This document shows positions 48,353 to 56,977 of a stretch of DNA of 64,000 bases, piece by piece. The DNA is taken from assembly GCA_041648735.1 (NCBI GenBank), contig JBAZOO010000008.1:46761-110760 (forward strand), given 5' to 3'. The DNA comes from JBAZOO01 sp041648735 (GTDB taxonomy: Bacteria > Verrucomicrobiota > Lentisphaeria > Oligosphaerales > CAITYL01). A program made the position numbers and the translations under genes. The notes under the pieces were generated by a model, which did not search any database, was not told the origin of the DNA, and saw nothing but the letters and a program-made list of their open reading frames with translations. Each line of letters starts with the position of its first letter. Within the stretch, counting starts at the first letter, position 1.

Positions 48353-48748
48353 TCAGGAACCCCCGGCGACCGGGGCGGCGAGGCCGGCAACCCGGCCAAC
48401 GGCGGTCGCGGCGTCGTAGGGCAGGGTCAGCACGTCGCGCGCCAGCTTGAAGGGTGCGACCAGGCCGGTGCCGAGGTGCTTCAGGCCGGAGAGGAAGGCG
48501 ACGCCGGGCAGCGGCGCCGCCACGCATTCCACCACCCCCATCGGCAACAGCAGCACCTCGCCGACATCCCGGGGCACCTTGCCGATTTCCTGGGCCAGCC
48601 CCACCCCATCCTTGACCACCGGCAGGGCCTGCGCGGCCGTGGCCGGAGCCACGGCGGCGGCGCGGGCCGCGGCCGGGCACAGGAGCAGAAGGGCCGCCAG
48701 GGCGGCGAGCCGCCGGGGCCGCCACCACGCGGGGGGTTGTTGGGGCAT
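48353..48748 (-). CDS. Small exported protein of unknown function
   Basis: The 131-residue protein has a typical signal peptide (basic start, LAALAALLLLCPAAARAAA) and an alpha-helical mature part with two hydrophobic stretches (VGEVLLLPMGVVECVAAPLP, LGTGLVAPFKLARDVLTLPY). A strong AAGGAGG precedes the ATG. The mature part vaguely recalls small exosortase-associated exported proteins, but this is not secure. It stands alone between the AraC/PocR gene and the damaged MFS gene. Confidence 0.7.
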   Translation of the reverse strand: MPQQPPAWWRPRRLAALAALLLLCPAAARAAAVAPATAAQALPVVKDGVGLAQEIGKVPRDVGEVLLLPMGVVECVAAPLPGVAFLSGLKHLGTGLVAPFKLARDVLTLPYDAATAVGRVAGLAAPVAGGS

Positions 48749-48941
48749 GGGCCACCTCCTTCCTTCCTGGCTACATCCGGATCCAACTCAACCACACCCG
48801 TTGGTGTCCAGCCCTAGGCCGCGGATTTCCGGGCCGCGGGCTGAAGCCTCTACACCAAACCGCCGCACTTGGTGACAGGGCCGGAAGACACAATTCGACA
48901 AACACTGCCCACCGGCGCGGGCGACCCGCGCCCGCGAAAAA

Positions 48942-50054
48942 TCATTCGGGCGCAACATAGTGCCGCGGGCCGCCGCGGGCCATGAATTCCCGGTGCAAAA
49001 GGAGCATGCATGCCAATCCCAGGATTGCCAGGATGGCTCCGAACAAGAACGTATACCGGTAAATATGCCCGGTATAGCCAAGAAACGTTCCCACTGCCGG
49101 GGCAAGCAGAATCGTGGCGATGGAAGTGATGATGCCGAGTGCGGAAGCGAACTGGGCGAATTTGGCTACCGGGAAGAGGCGCTGCCCCAACGACGCCATG
49201 GTGGTTCCCACGGCGCCGCTCAAAACCACATGGGCGACGAACGCGATCCCAAAGGTCAGATTGTCGTGAATGCAGGTTCCCGCCCAGAACATGGCCGCCG
49301 CATACAAGGCGATGGCCGCCATTCCGGCCCGCAAGGGATGGAACCGGTCGGCTGCCCAGCCAAGAAAATAGGCCAGGCCAAGTGAAACGGTGTAGGACAG
49401 GGCCAGCAGTTTTCCGTAGACGCCCATGTCCAGGTCAATGCTTTTGGCATAAAATACGCTGAACAGGTTGACCGGCACGGCGGCGAGGAAGGGAAGCCCA
49501 AAAGCGACAAATACCAGCAGGTAATAGGAACTGGCGAAACAGTGGCAATTTCAAAAATCCCCCAGAACAGCCCGAAAAACAGGAGCGTCGCCGGATGCAG
49601 GCCCGGAGAGTGCGGCCCGAGCAATTCATGGAGCGTCGAGCCGCACTGCGGGCTGAACGCCAGGCCGGCCATGGCCAACGCCGCGCCGGGCGTGGGAAAG
49701 AGGAGAAACGGGATGCGCCGCCCCAAGCGTCCGCGATGCCGGTCCGAGCGGTAACTGACGATCGGCCCCAATCCCATTACGATGACCGCGGGCAGGGAAC
49801 CCATCAACAGCCCCGCCAGCAAATCGGATGCCTCATCTTTTTTTCCGGAGAAGCTGTCCGACCGGACCAATGGCCCGCTCCTTCATGGACCAGGCGAAAT
49901 CCCCCCAGAGCAACCAGCCGAAAAGCGCAAGCAGTCCGCCCCGCGTGTAACTCAGCGTGCCGACCGACCAGCGCGGCGGCGGGCACTCGGCTGGCTGGGG
50001 AATCTCGCCGGGCGGACCGGGATGGCGGTTGGCGGCAGTGGAGGTCATGGTCAT
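48942..50054 (-). pseudogene. MFS transporter interrupted by two compensating frameshifts
   Basis: A ~370-codon MFS gene starts at 50054 (MTMTSTAANR; LLALFGWLLWGDFAWSMKER). It leaves frame at a seven-base A-run on the minus strand (near 49840-49846; six A would give RKKDEASDLLAGLLMG) and continues in another frame (GLGPIVSYRSDRHRGRLGRR, LLFFGLFWGIFEIATV). It returns to the first frame near 49537-49539, where one more base would give TVFASSYYLLVFVAFG, and ends LLHREFMARGGPRHYVAPE. Both shifts lie at homopolymers and cancel, so assembly error or recent mutation is possible. It starts six bases after the GH94 stop and was probably that cluster's oligosaccharide importer. Confidence 0.8.
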
Positions 50055-50060
50055 CGGGGG

Positions 50061-52439
50061 TTACGCCGCGCCGCCGGGGAGCCGGCGTTTTTTCATCGTG
50101 ACGTCAACCGTGTGCGTTTTGCCGTCACCGAAAATCGGCACCAGGTTGCCGGCGATGGCGCGGCCATCAACCGCCACTTCGACTGCGCCGCGCTCGACAT
50201 GCTCTGGATTCCTCACCGTGATCCGGTAGATTGCGCCGCGGAAATGCCGCTCGACTGCCACCGTCTCCCAGGCCGAGGGCAGGCAGGGTTGGATGCGGAT
50301 GCCGTCGTAGCCGGCCTCGGCCCCAGCCATCTCGCGCAGGATCACGTTGTGGAACCAGGCGACGGAGCCGGTGATCCAGGTGAACTCCATCTGGAACGCG
50401 TTGTTCTTGTGGTCGGGGCCGAAATAGGAGTTGGCATATTGGAAGGTGACGGTGCGGCGCTTGGGATCGTCGGCGCCGCGGTAGTACCCGGGGCTGATCC
50501 GCCGGAACAGCTCGTAGGCCCTGTCCGCCATCCCCTGGCGCAGCAGGCCGAGGATCATCCAGATGTTCAAATGGGAATACACGGTGCCGTTTTCGGCGAT
50601 GCCCGGTTCCATGCTGCTGATGCGGCCGACGCGCTCCTCGATGCGGCGGTAGGTCGGGGCGAGCAGCAGGTAGCCCGCCCCGGTCAACAGTTTTTCGTCC
50701 AGCGACTGGAGGATCGCGGCGACGCGCTCGGGCCCGGCGATTCCGGCGATCAGCGCCCAGCACTGCGGCTCCATGAAGATGGCGGCCTGGTCGTTTTCGC
50801 GGGAGCCGACCGGTTTGCCGTCATCGTCGTAGCAACGGCGGTACCAGGCGCCGTCCCAGGCGTTCCGGTTCACCGCGTCGCTGATGCGCTGGCGGCGCTC
50901 CAGGTATTCCTCTTTCTTGGGCGCGTCGTGCTGGAACTCCGCCAGCTCCGCCATCTGGCGCATCGCTTCGGCATAGGCGATGCTGAGCCAGACGCTTTCC
51001 CCGCGGCCGTCCTTGCCCACCGAGGTGAGCGAATCGTTCCAGTCGCCGAACTTGATCAGGATCAGTTCATGCGCGCCCTTGTTGGCTTCGAGGAAATCGA
51101 GCGCCGCGTCAATATGCTCGCGCACGGACGCCTGGCCCTCGTCGAAAAAGGGCACGCCCTCGTCAAGCAGCGCCAGGTCGCCGGTCTCGCGCAGGTACGC
51201 GGTCAGCGTGAAGACCAGCCACAGCGCACTGTCCGAATAGGGCTTGGTATCCACCGGGTTCCAGCCGCGCACCGCCAACCCGCTCCGGTATTGGTGGTTG
51301 AGCGCGGCGAGGAGGATGGCGCGGGTCCGGCGCGGCTCGATGGTCGTGACGCCGTAGCCATGCTGGACGATGTCGCGGTATCCCATGTATCCCCAGCGGC
51401 ACCAGGTGGCGCCGAAGAGAGTCGCCTGTTTCACCCAGTTGTTCAGCAGATGGTTCAGGTGCGCATCGGGGGTCGCGACGCGGTTCGCCGCCGTCATTGC
51501 CGCCTTGGCGTTTTTCACCTCAGCCAGGCAGCGGTCAAACTTTCCCAGGTACCGGTCTTTCAGCACGCGCATTTTTTCCGTGTCGCGCGGGTCGTCGGTG
51601 ACGCCGATGACGAGGCTGATTTCCTTCTCTTCCCCGCCGTCCAGTTGCAGATCGAACTGCAGCGCGGCGATGGTCGCCTCGAAGGTGCCCTCGTGGTTGC
51701 CGCACCGGCCGCGCTCGACGGCCAGCGGCGATTGCAGGGTGCGGTACATGCCGCAGAACTTCTCCTGCGAGCCGTCAAAGGCGGCGATCGGTTCGTCCGC
51801 GGCGAAAAACGCGGCCAGATAATCGTGCGGACGGCGGTAGGGGTGCTTGGCGGCGATGACCGCGTTGAGTTCCTGGTTCCAGACGACCGAGCGGTAAATC
51901 GCCGAGCCGTAGGAGTCGAAGCCCCACTTGTATTTGAATTCCACTTGGTTGTAGATGAACAGGGAAAGCTTGCGTTTCCGGGCGGAGGCGTTCCTGGTCT
52001 TCACGGTCCAGAGTTCCACCGGGTCGGCGCCGACGGGGACGAGGATCCGGTGTTCGGAAGCGATGCCGCGCGTCCGCGAGGAAATGCTGGTGTAGCCGAG
52101 CCCATGCACACACTGGTAGCTCTCATACGGCTTGCACACCGGCTCCCAGCCGATGTTCCAGAATTCCCCGGTGTCGTTGTCGCGCACGTAGACGAGCCGG
52201 CTCATCAGATGGCCGCGGCCGAAGACCTCGATGTCGCAGGTGCGGCCGATGCCCGAGAACAACTGCACGCCCTCGCCGCCGGCGATCTGGTAGTCGCAGT
52301 ACCCGACGCCGGTCTGCCAGACATTGGACTGGATGGAATCGTTCCAGAGGAAGTTGTCGAAGGCGTGCGGCGTATCGGGGGTGGTGACGACGAACTCGGC
52401 GCCGTCGGCGCTGAAATGTCCGTAGGGATGATCTGGCAT
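50061..52439 (-). CDS. GH94-family glycoside phosphorylase
   Basis: The 792-residue protein has the GH94 plan: an N-terminal beta-sandwich (LWNDSIQSNVWQTGVGYCDY), a helical linker and an (alpha/alpha)6 barrel with the general-acid Asp in LIKFGDWNDSL (near residue 467) and SSMEPGIAENGTVYSHLN. GH94 enzymes split beta-linked gluco-oligosaccharides (cellobiose, cellodextrin, chitobiose, laminaribiose and others) with phosphate. The exact linkage cannot be told. There is no signal peptide, as expected for a cytoplasmic enzyme acting on imported sugars beside the MFS gene. Confidence 0.9.
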   Translation of the reverse strand: MPDHPYGHFSADGAEFVVTTPDTPHAFDNFLWNDSIQSNVWQTGVGYCDYQIAGGEGVQLFSGIGRTCDIEVFGRGHLMSRLVYVRDNDTGEFWNIGWEPVCKPYESYQCVHGLGYTSISSRTRGIASEHRILVPVGADPVELWTVKTRNASARKRKLSLFIYNQVEFKYKWGFDSYGSAIYRSVVWNQELNAVIAAKHPYRRPHDYLAAFFAADEPIAAFDGSQEKFCGMYRTLQSPLAVERGRCGNHEGTFEATIAALQFDLQLDGGEEKEISLVIGVTDDPRDTEKMRVLKDRYLGKFDRCLAEVKNAKAAMTAANRVATPDAHLNHLLNNWVKQATLFGATWCRWGYMGYRDIVQHGYGVTTIEPRRTRAILLAALNHQYRSGLAVRGWNPVDTKPYSDSALWLVFTLTAYLRETGDLALLDEGVPFFDEGQASVREHIDAALDFLEANKGAHELILIKFGDWNDSLTSVGKDGRGESVWLSIAYAEAMRQMAELAEFQHDAPKKEEYLERRQRISDAVNRNAWDGAWYRRCYDDDGKPVGSRENDQAAIFMEPQCWALIAGIAGPERVAAILQSLDEKLLTGAGYLLLAPTYRRIEERVGRISSMEPGIAENGTVYSHLNIWMILGLLRQGMADRAYELFRRISPGYYRGADDPKRRTVTFQYANSYFGPDHKNNAFQMEFTWITGSVAWFHNVILREMAGAEAGYDGIRIQPCLPSAWETVAVERHFRGAIYRITVRNPEHVERGAVEVAVDGRAIAGNLVPIFGDGKTHTVDVTMKKRRLPGGAA

Positions 52440-52471
52440 GGGTGGCCTCGGGGGAAGCGTTGGGAAACGAA

Positions 52472-52693
52472 TCACAGTTTGTCGCGCTGCTCTTCCATGG
52501 TGAAGCGGGTCAGCATCCAGCGGAATTTTTTCTGGAGATCGGCGTACATGCCCACCACGTCCTCGCGCGTGCCGCGGAAGCTGCACTTGACGCAGTAGTA
52601 GGTGCGCCCTTGCTGGCAGAGCACCACGTCGGTCTCGCGCCCGAAGCAGACCGGGCAACGATGCTTCACGGGATTTTTTTCATGCGCAGCCAT
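52472..52693 (-). CDS. Small zinc-ribbon protein (73 aa)
   Basis: Two CxxC pairs, HRCPVCFGRE and YYCVKCSFRG, 18 residues apart, make a zinc ribbon; the rest is helical (DVVGMYADLQKKFRWMLTRF). Its start lies inside the end of the upstream gene (28-bp overlap) and it ends 32 bp before the GH94 start, so it is part of the operon. Function is unknown; an adaptor or nucleic-acid contact is possible but not supported further. Confidence 0.7.
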   Translation of the reverse strand: MAAHEKNPVKHRCPVCFGRETDVVLCQQGRTYYCVKCSFRGTREDVVGMYADLQKKFRWMLTRFTMEEQRDKL

Positions 52694-54414
52694 GTGGTCG
52701 CCTCCTTGTCCGGTTTCAGGATTTTTTCCAGGGTCAACGTGTAGTAGGGATTGAACAGGTACCCTTCGGTCGCCGTGCCGAGCAGCGCCGGTTCGGCGCC
52801 GGCATCGAGACTGACCTCGGTTTGGACCTGCGGCACCCGGGCCCGCACGGTTTGCGCCGCCGCCGAGCGGATGCTCCGCCCCTGGTCGTCATACACCAGC
52901 GCCGGGCTCGAGGCGCCGTCCACGGCCAGTTGGATGCCTTTCATCCGCTCCGGGTACTCCGTGACCCCCCAGCACCCCTTGAAGTATTCCTGGATGCGCA
53001 CCTCGGCGTCCGGAGCGGAAATTTCCACCAGCCGGCGCACGATTTGAATGTTTCCGCCGGGCGCGAAGAGGAATTCGCTTTCAATTGCCAGCCGCGCGCC
53101 GTTGGCGAACTCGACCAGCGCCGGGGTCAGGCGGACCTGGACGCCGGTTTCGGTGCGAGTCACCGCGGCCACGCGGGTCGGGCACAACCCCAGATCCGCC
53201 GTTTCGCCGCGGCAGGAGACCAGGAGCGTGGTGCGGGCGCCGTCCGCGAAATGGTGCGCCAGGCCGCTGCGGTACTGGGAATGGATCAGGTACGGGTACG
53301 AGCCGTAAATGGTGTGCGGCGTGTCGGGGCCGGTGTCCACCGCGACCTGGCCGACGTAGGGGCGCAGGTCGCCGATCGAGCCGCCCTGGGTGGCATCGAG
53401 CAGCACGCGCATCGAACCGTCCGCGTACCAGACGTAATGCTTCCCCGTGCCGTAGAGCATCTCCTTGGCCAACGCCACCGCGGGTTTCCCCACCGGGATG
53501 TGCTCCCGGTGCCAGCGGCCGAACTCGCCCATGGTCATGTCGGTGCATTTCCCCTCCCGGCGCAGCGCGCCGAAATACTCCAGGAATTCCTGGTACAAGC
53601 CCTGCGACACCGCCTCCGGATCCGGGACATTGTGGTTGGGCTCCAGCCAGCCGGCGCTGACATGCACATGGCAATAGGAATAGCCGTCGTTGTACGCTTC
53701 CTGGAGGCGCACCTGGTCCACGAGGTTGAGCATGTAGGGGCATTCCGCCCCCCGGTAGGCCATGGCCCGCTGGACATTCGCCGGGTGCGTGGCAAAAAAG
53801 TCGTTGCGCCCCTCGTAGGACAGCACCAGGTCGCGGTTGAGGTGCGGCACCGCCACGAGCCCGGCCCAGTCCGCCTCATCCAGCGCCGGCCGCAGGGCGT
53901 GGGTCTTCGACGGATACCAGGCGCCCCACGGCATCCCCTCGTTGAACAGGTACCAGGAATTGTTGCAGCCATGGAAGACCTTGACCCCTTCCTCGAAGCA
54001 GCCGGCCACGGCAACCTGCACCGCGGGACAGAGTTCGCGGATCAGGCGCAGGCAGCCCGCGTCGAAATGGTACGAGCCGATGGCTTCGGGATCGCGGCCG
54101 AAAATTTCCCGGTACCGGCGGAACATGATTTCGAAAATCCGCCGCTTTTCCGGCTGCGCGTGCAGCCAGATGAACGGCTCCTTGCTGCTGATGCCGTCAA
54201 TGTCGCCGACCGACGAAAACCAGATCCCCAGTTCATCGCCGAACTGTTCGCTGTCGCGGCGCACGTCCTGCATGACGGCCGGATTGTTCATCGCCGGCAG
54301 GTCCAGGAGCAGCGTCACCTTCAGGTCAAGCCGGTGGGCCATCTCCTGCTGCAGGCGGAAGAGGCGATAGTGCTCGGCGCGCTCTGGCGGCCGGTGGAGG
54401 ATGTTGACGATCAT
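52666..54414 (-). CDS. Cluster protein resembling DUF3863/DUF3864 (deacetylase/glycosidase-like)
   Basis: The 582-residue soluble protein has no signal peptide. The N-terminal half looks like an alpha/beta barrel (LDLKVTLLLDLPAMNNPAVM, ELGIWFSSVGDIDG, AIGSYHFDAGCLRLIREL, YCHVHVSAGWLEPNHNVPDP); the C-terminal third is beta-rich (EFLFAPGGNIQIVRRLVEIS). It recalls the DUF3863/DUF3864 pair found in gut anaerobes, from memory of the motif style only. His/Asp/Glu residues in the barrel motifs could bind a metal or catalyse hydrolysis. GAGGAA precedes the ATG. Confidence 0.55.
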   Translation of the reverse strand: MIVNILHRPPERAEHYRLFRLQQEMAHRLDLKVTLLLDLPAMNNPAVMQDVRRDSEQFGDELGIWFSSVGDIDGISSKEPFIWLHAQPEKRRIFEIMFRRYREIFGRDPEAIGSYHFDAGCLRLIRELCPAVQVAVAGCFEEGVKVFHGCNNSWYLFNEGMPWGAWYPSKTHALRPALDEADWAGLVAVPHLNRDLVLSYEGRNDFFATHPANVQRAMAYRGAECPYMLNLVDQVRLQEAYNDGYSYCHVHVSAGWLEPNHNVPDPEAVSQGLYQEFLEYFGALRREGKCTDMTMGEFGRWHREHIPVGKPAVALAKEMLYGTGKHYVWYADGSMRVLLDATQGGSIGDLRPYVGQVAVDTGPDTPHTIYGSYPYLIHSQYRSGLAHHFADGARTTLLVSCRGETADLGLCPTRVAAVTRTETGVQVRLTPALVEFANGARLAIESEFLFAPGGNIQIVRRLVEISAPDAEVRIQEYFKGCWGVTEYPERMKGIQLAVDGASSPALVYDDQGRSIRSAAAQTVRARVPQVQTEVSLDAGAEPALLGTATEGYLFNPYYTLTLEKILKPDKEATTWLRMKKIP

Positions 54415-54535
54415 GGTTCCTCGCAAGCGGGAATGGGGAGGTTACGGGGCGGGTTGGGCTTGGGATGCAAAGCGGTCCAGCATTCATTCCTGGGGCTGGG
54501 CGCCGGCGGGTGGTTCCGGCGGCGGTCGCCATGCC

Positions 54536-55651
54536 TCAGGCCAGGCCGGCATACCGTTCCGGCGCCGGTGGCATGGCCGGCAGGCGGTTCGCGGGCTGAT
54601 CCAGATAGAACCAGGCGCAGCTCGACCAGTCGTCCTGACGCTCAAAAAGCCCAAAACCCTTCTCCTTGATGCGGGCCGGCAGATCGACCGCCGCCGCGCC
54701 ATGCACCAGCGACCGGCCGGAACCGGCCATTTGTGGCAGGGTGTCCGGATCCCAGCAGCCGATCTGCTGGATGGTCACCCGGGCGCACTGCTGGAACCAT
54801 ACCGGATCCGGCACGTGCAGCCGGTAGAAGCAATAATGGTACTTGTCGTGATCCGCCCGCGGGCACCCTTGGTAAAGGCTGGCGTATTGGCCCAGGCTCC
54901 AGGCGGTGCCGATGTAGTCCTCCGTGCCCGTCCCGCACAGCGTGGGATAATCCTGGTCGCCGTCAAGGTAGACCTTGACCTCACCCTCCCCCCACCAGGA
55001 TTTGAAATACAGCCCCCGATTGGCGATGACGCCGACATTGCACCCCAGGAAACGGCCGCGGCCCCGCACTTCGGGCAGGATTTCGTAATCTTGCCGCAGC
55101 GTGGTGGGGTTCTCGCGCCGCCAATGGGCATGCAGATAGGCCGCGCTCTCCGGGTGCTGGTCGCCGATGGTGCAGTCCACGTCGTAGTAGAGCGCCCCCA
55201 GGTCTTCGTCCGTGTCATTGTGGATCACGATTCGCGCCGCGCGGCGAAAGGGCATGGGGAGATACGAAGTGAAGCTGCGCCCCTCCGGGCTGGCGAACAG
55301 GGCCGACTGGAAGGTGGACATGCGCCCCAACCCGAGGCAGAAAAAGTCGCCAAGAGGCGCCGCGACCGCCGGGGTTGCCGCGTCGTCCCAGAACGCCTCC
55401 AGCCGGAGGCCGCGCAGCATTTTCGGGCTGCGGTTGTCAATCGTGATCCAGATGCGGCGCACCGTCCCGCTGGTGTTCCCAAGATCCAGCAGCGTCGCCG
55501 CCGCGCCGGCCCGGAGCGGGAAACAGGCGCGCCGCTTGCGCCCATCGGTTCCCAAGCCGGCGCGCCCTTTCTCCGCCGCGGGGTTTTCGGGACTTGCCCA
55601 GCGCGACTGGACATGCCGGGGAACCACATACAGTTCAGCCGATTCCATCAT
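54536..55651 (-). CDS. GH172-family (DUF2961) glycoside hydrolase
   Basis: The 371-residue protein is a diverged second GH172 member: SRWASPENPAAEKGRAGLGT, VRRIWITIDNRSPKMLRGLR, VAAPLGDFFCLGLGR, WWGEGEVKVYLDGDQDYPTL, CGTGTEDYIGTAWSLGQY and YRLHVPDPVWFQQCARVTIQ. The glutamates seen in the first copy (WWGEGE, GTEDY) are kept. There is no signal peptide. AGAGGAA supports the ATG at 55651 over one at 55672. In this cluster it likely removes a side-chain sugar from imported oligosaccharides. Confidence 0.87.
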   Translation of the reverse strand: MMESAELYVVPRHVQSRWASPENPAAEKGRAGLGTDGRKRRACFPLRAGAAATLLDLGNTSGTVRRIWITIDNRSPKMLRGLRLEAFWDDAATPAVAAPLGDFFCLGLGRMSTFQSALFASPEGRSFTSYLPMPFRRAARIVIHNDTDEDLGALYYDVDCTIGDQHPESAAYLHAHWRRENPTTLRQDYEILPEVRGRGRFLGCNVGVIANRGLYFKSWWGEGEVKVYLDGDQDYPTLCGTGTEDYIGTAWSLGQYASLYQGCPRADHDKYHYCFYRLHVPDPVWFQQCARVTIQQIGCWDPDTLPQMAGSGRSLVHGAAAVDLPARIKEKGFGLFERQDDWSSCAWFYLDQPANRLPAMPPAPERYAGLA

Positions 55652-55668
55652 GCCGTTCCTCTTCCTTG

Positions 55669-56937
55669 TCATGAACCATCCCGGACGATGCAGTTCAACG
55701 TGATCTTCTGCGGGTCGTTTGGCGGATTATAGGAGTGCGTTCGCCCCTGGATTAGCTCCAGTCGCTTTGGCGCTTTGAGGTTGTTGTAGAGGACGCAGAC
55801 TCCGGAGGGCGGACAGACGTAATCTCCCAAACCGGCGACGATGGTGGTTTCGCATTGGCTGCGCTTCGCCATGTTGACCGGATCGTAGTAGCCGAGGCCC
55901 TCCGCCCAGTCCGGCCGCCAACCGCGCAGGCGTCCAAGCGTCACGCCGCCCAGATCACAGCACCAGGGAACCAGCGCCAGGCATTTGGAGACATCCTTGT
56001 CCAATGCGGCCGCGGCAAGCGCCTGGAACCCGCCCTGGCTGCCGCCGCTGGAGATCAGATTCCTGCCATCCCATTCCGGCTGGGCCTTCAAGAACTCCAA
56101 CGCCCGCAGGACCCGCAAGATCATGCCATTGAAGTAGGCCGTCTCCGGTTTGGCGTTTTCCTCGTTCCTAAAGGCATACTTTTTGAGTTCGCCAGCTCCG
56201 AGATCTTTATAAAAATCGTTGGGCTTCCCATTCTCAATGCCGTGCGCATTGATGTTCAGCATCATCATGCCGGGAGAATAGTAGGGCCTGGCCGAGGCGA
56301 TTCCATAGCCCATGAACGTGGCGTGCGCCTTGAGCGATTTCGGGGCGGCCCCCTTTGGCTTGGTGAAATAGCCGGACACGGGTTTGCCGCCCGCGCAGTC
56401 AATCTTCACATCGCAGGTGACATAAGCGGGATCTTTCGAGGGCACTTCCACCATGGTGAACTTCAAGGGCACTTCGGCCAGCCTTGCCCGCTGTTTCGTC
56501 CAGAAGTCGTCAAAATCGGCAGGCTCCGGGATGCCCTGTTGCAGTTTTTCCACTTCGACGCCCGCGCCCCCGTCAAATCTGACCGGCTGATTTTTGGCAG
56601 CCAGGAGAGGTTTTCCCTTCGCGTCCAGAACCCAGACTTCGATGCGCACGAAACCGGGCTTGTCCAATGCCGTGGAAATGGCCAGCGGCTCTGTCGCCGA
56701 AGAGACCGCCTCGCCAGTCTCGGTCTTGGCATCGTCACCCGTTCTCCGCCATTTCAGCGTTTTCCCGGCCGCCAGCTTGGAGTCGTCCAGCAATTGAACG
56801 CGAAACACCATGGTTTCGCCAGGTTGATAGAGGGCGGCGGCTTTGTCCGTGGTCCCGTTGAAGGTTAGTTCGCCGCCCTGCGTGGCGAGGGCGGCAATCC
56901 ATAACCAGGAGAGGAGAAACCGTAGTTTGTTCATCAT
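55669..56937 (-). CDS. CE7-type acetylxylan esterase/cephalosporin-C deacetylase-like protein
   Basis: The 422-residue alpha/beta hydrolase has a signal peptide (LRFLLSWLWIAALATQG) and a ~110-residue beta domain before the esterase. Catalytic signatures are SSGGSQGGFQALAAAALD (nucleophile Ser near 298), the late GLGDYVCPPSGVCVLYN (Asp) and QGRTHSYNPP (His). CE7 enzymes remove O-acetyl groups from xylo- and other oligosaccharides. The exported form fits trimming an acetylated polymer outside the cytoplasm. It lies 17 bp before the GH172 gene and after the alginate-lyase-like gene. Confidence 0.87.
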   Translation of the reverse strand: MMNKLRFLLSWLWIAALATQGGELTFNGTTDKAAALYQPGETMVFRVQLLDDSKLAAGKTLKWRRTGDDAKTETGEAVSSATEPLAISTALDKPGFVRIEVWVLDAKGKPLLAAKNQPVRFDGGAGVEVEKLQQGIPEPADFDDFWTKQRARLAEVPLKFTMVEVPSKDPAYVTCDVKIDCAGGKPVSGYFTKPKGAAPKSLKAHATFMGYGIASARPYYSPGMMMLNINAHGIENGKPNDFYKDLGAGELKKYAFRNEENAKPETAYFNGMILRVLRALEFLKAQPEWDGRNLISSGGSQGGFQALAAAALDKDVSKCLALVPWCCDLGGVTLGRLRGWRPDWAEGLGYYDPVNMAKRSQCETTIVAGLGDYVCPPSGVCVLYNNLKAPKRLELIQGRTHSYNPPNDPQKITLNCIVRDGS

Positions 56938-56977
56938 CGGGGGTGAAGCCTGCTGAGGTGTGAACCTGAAGTGAAGG

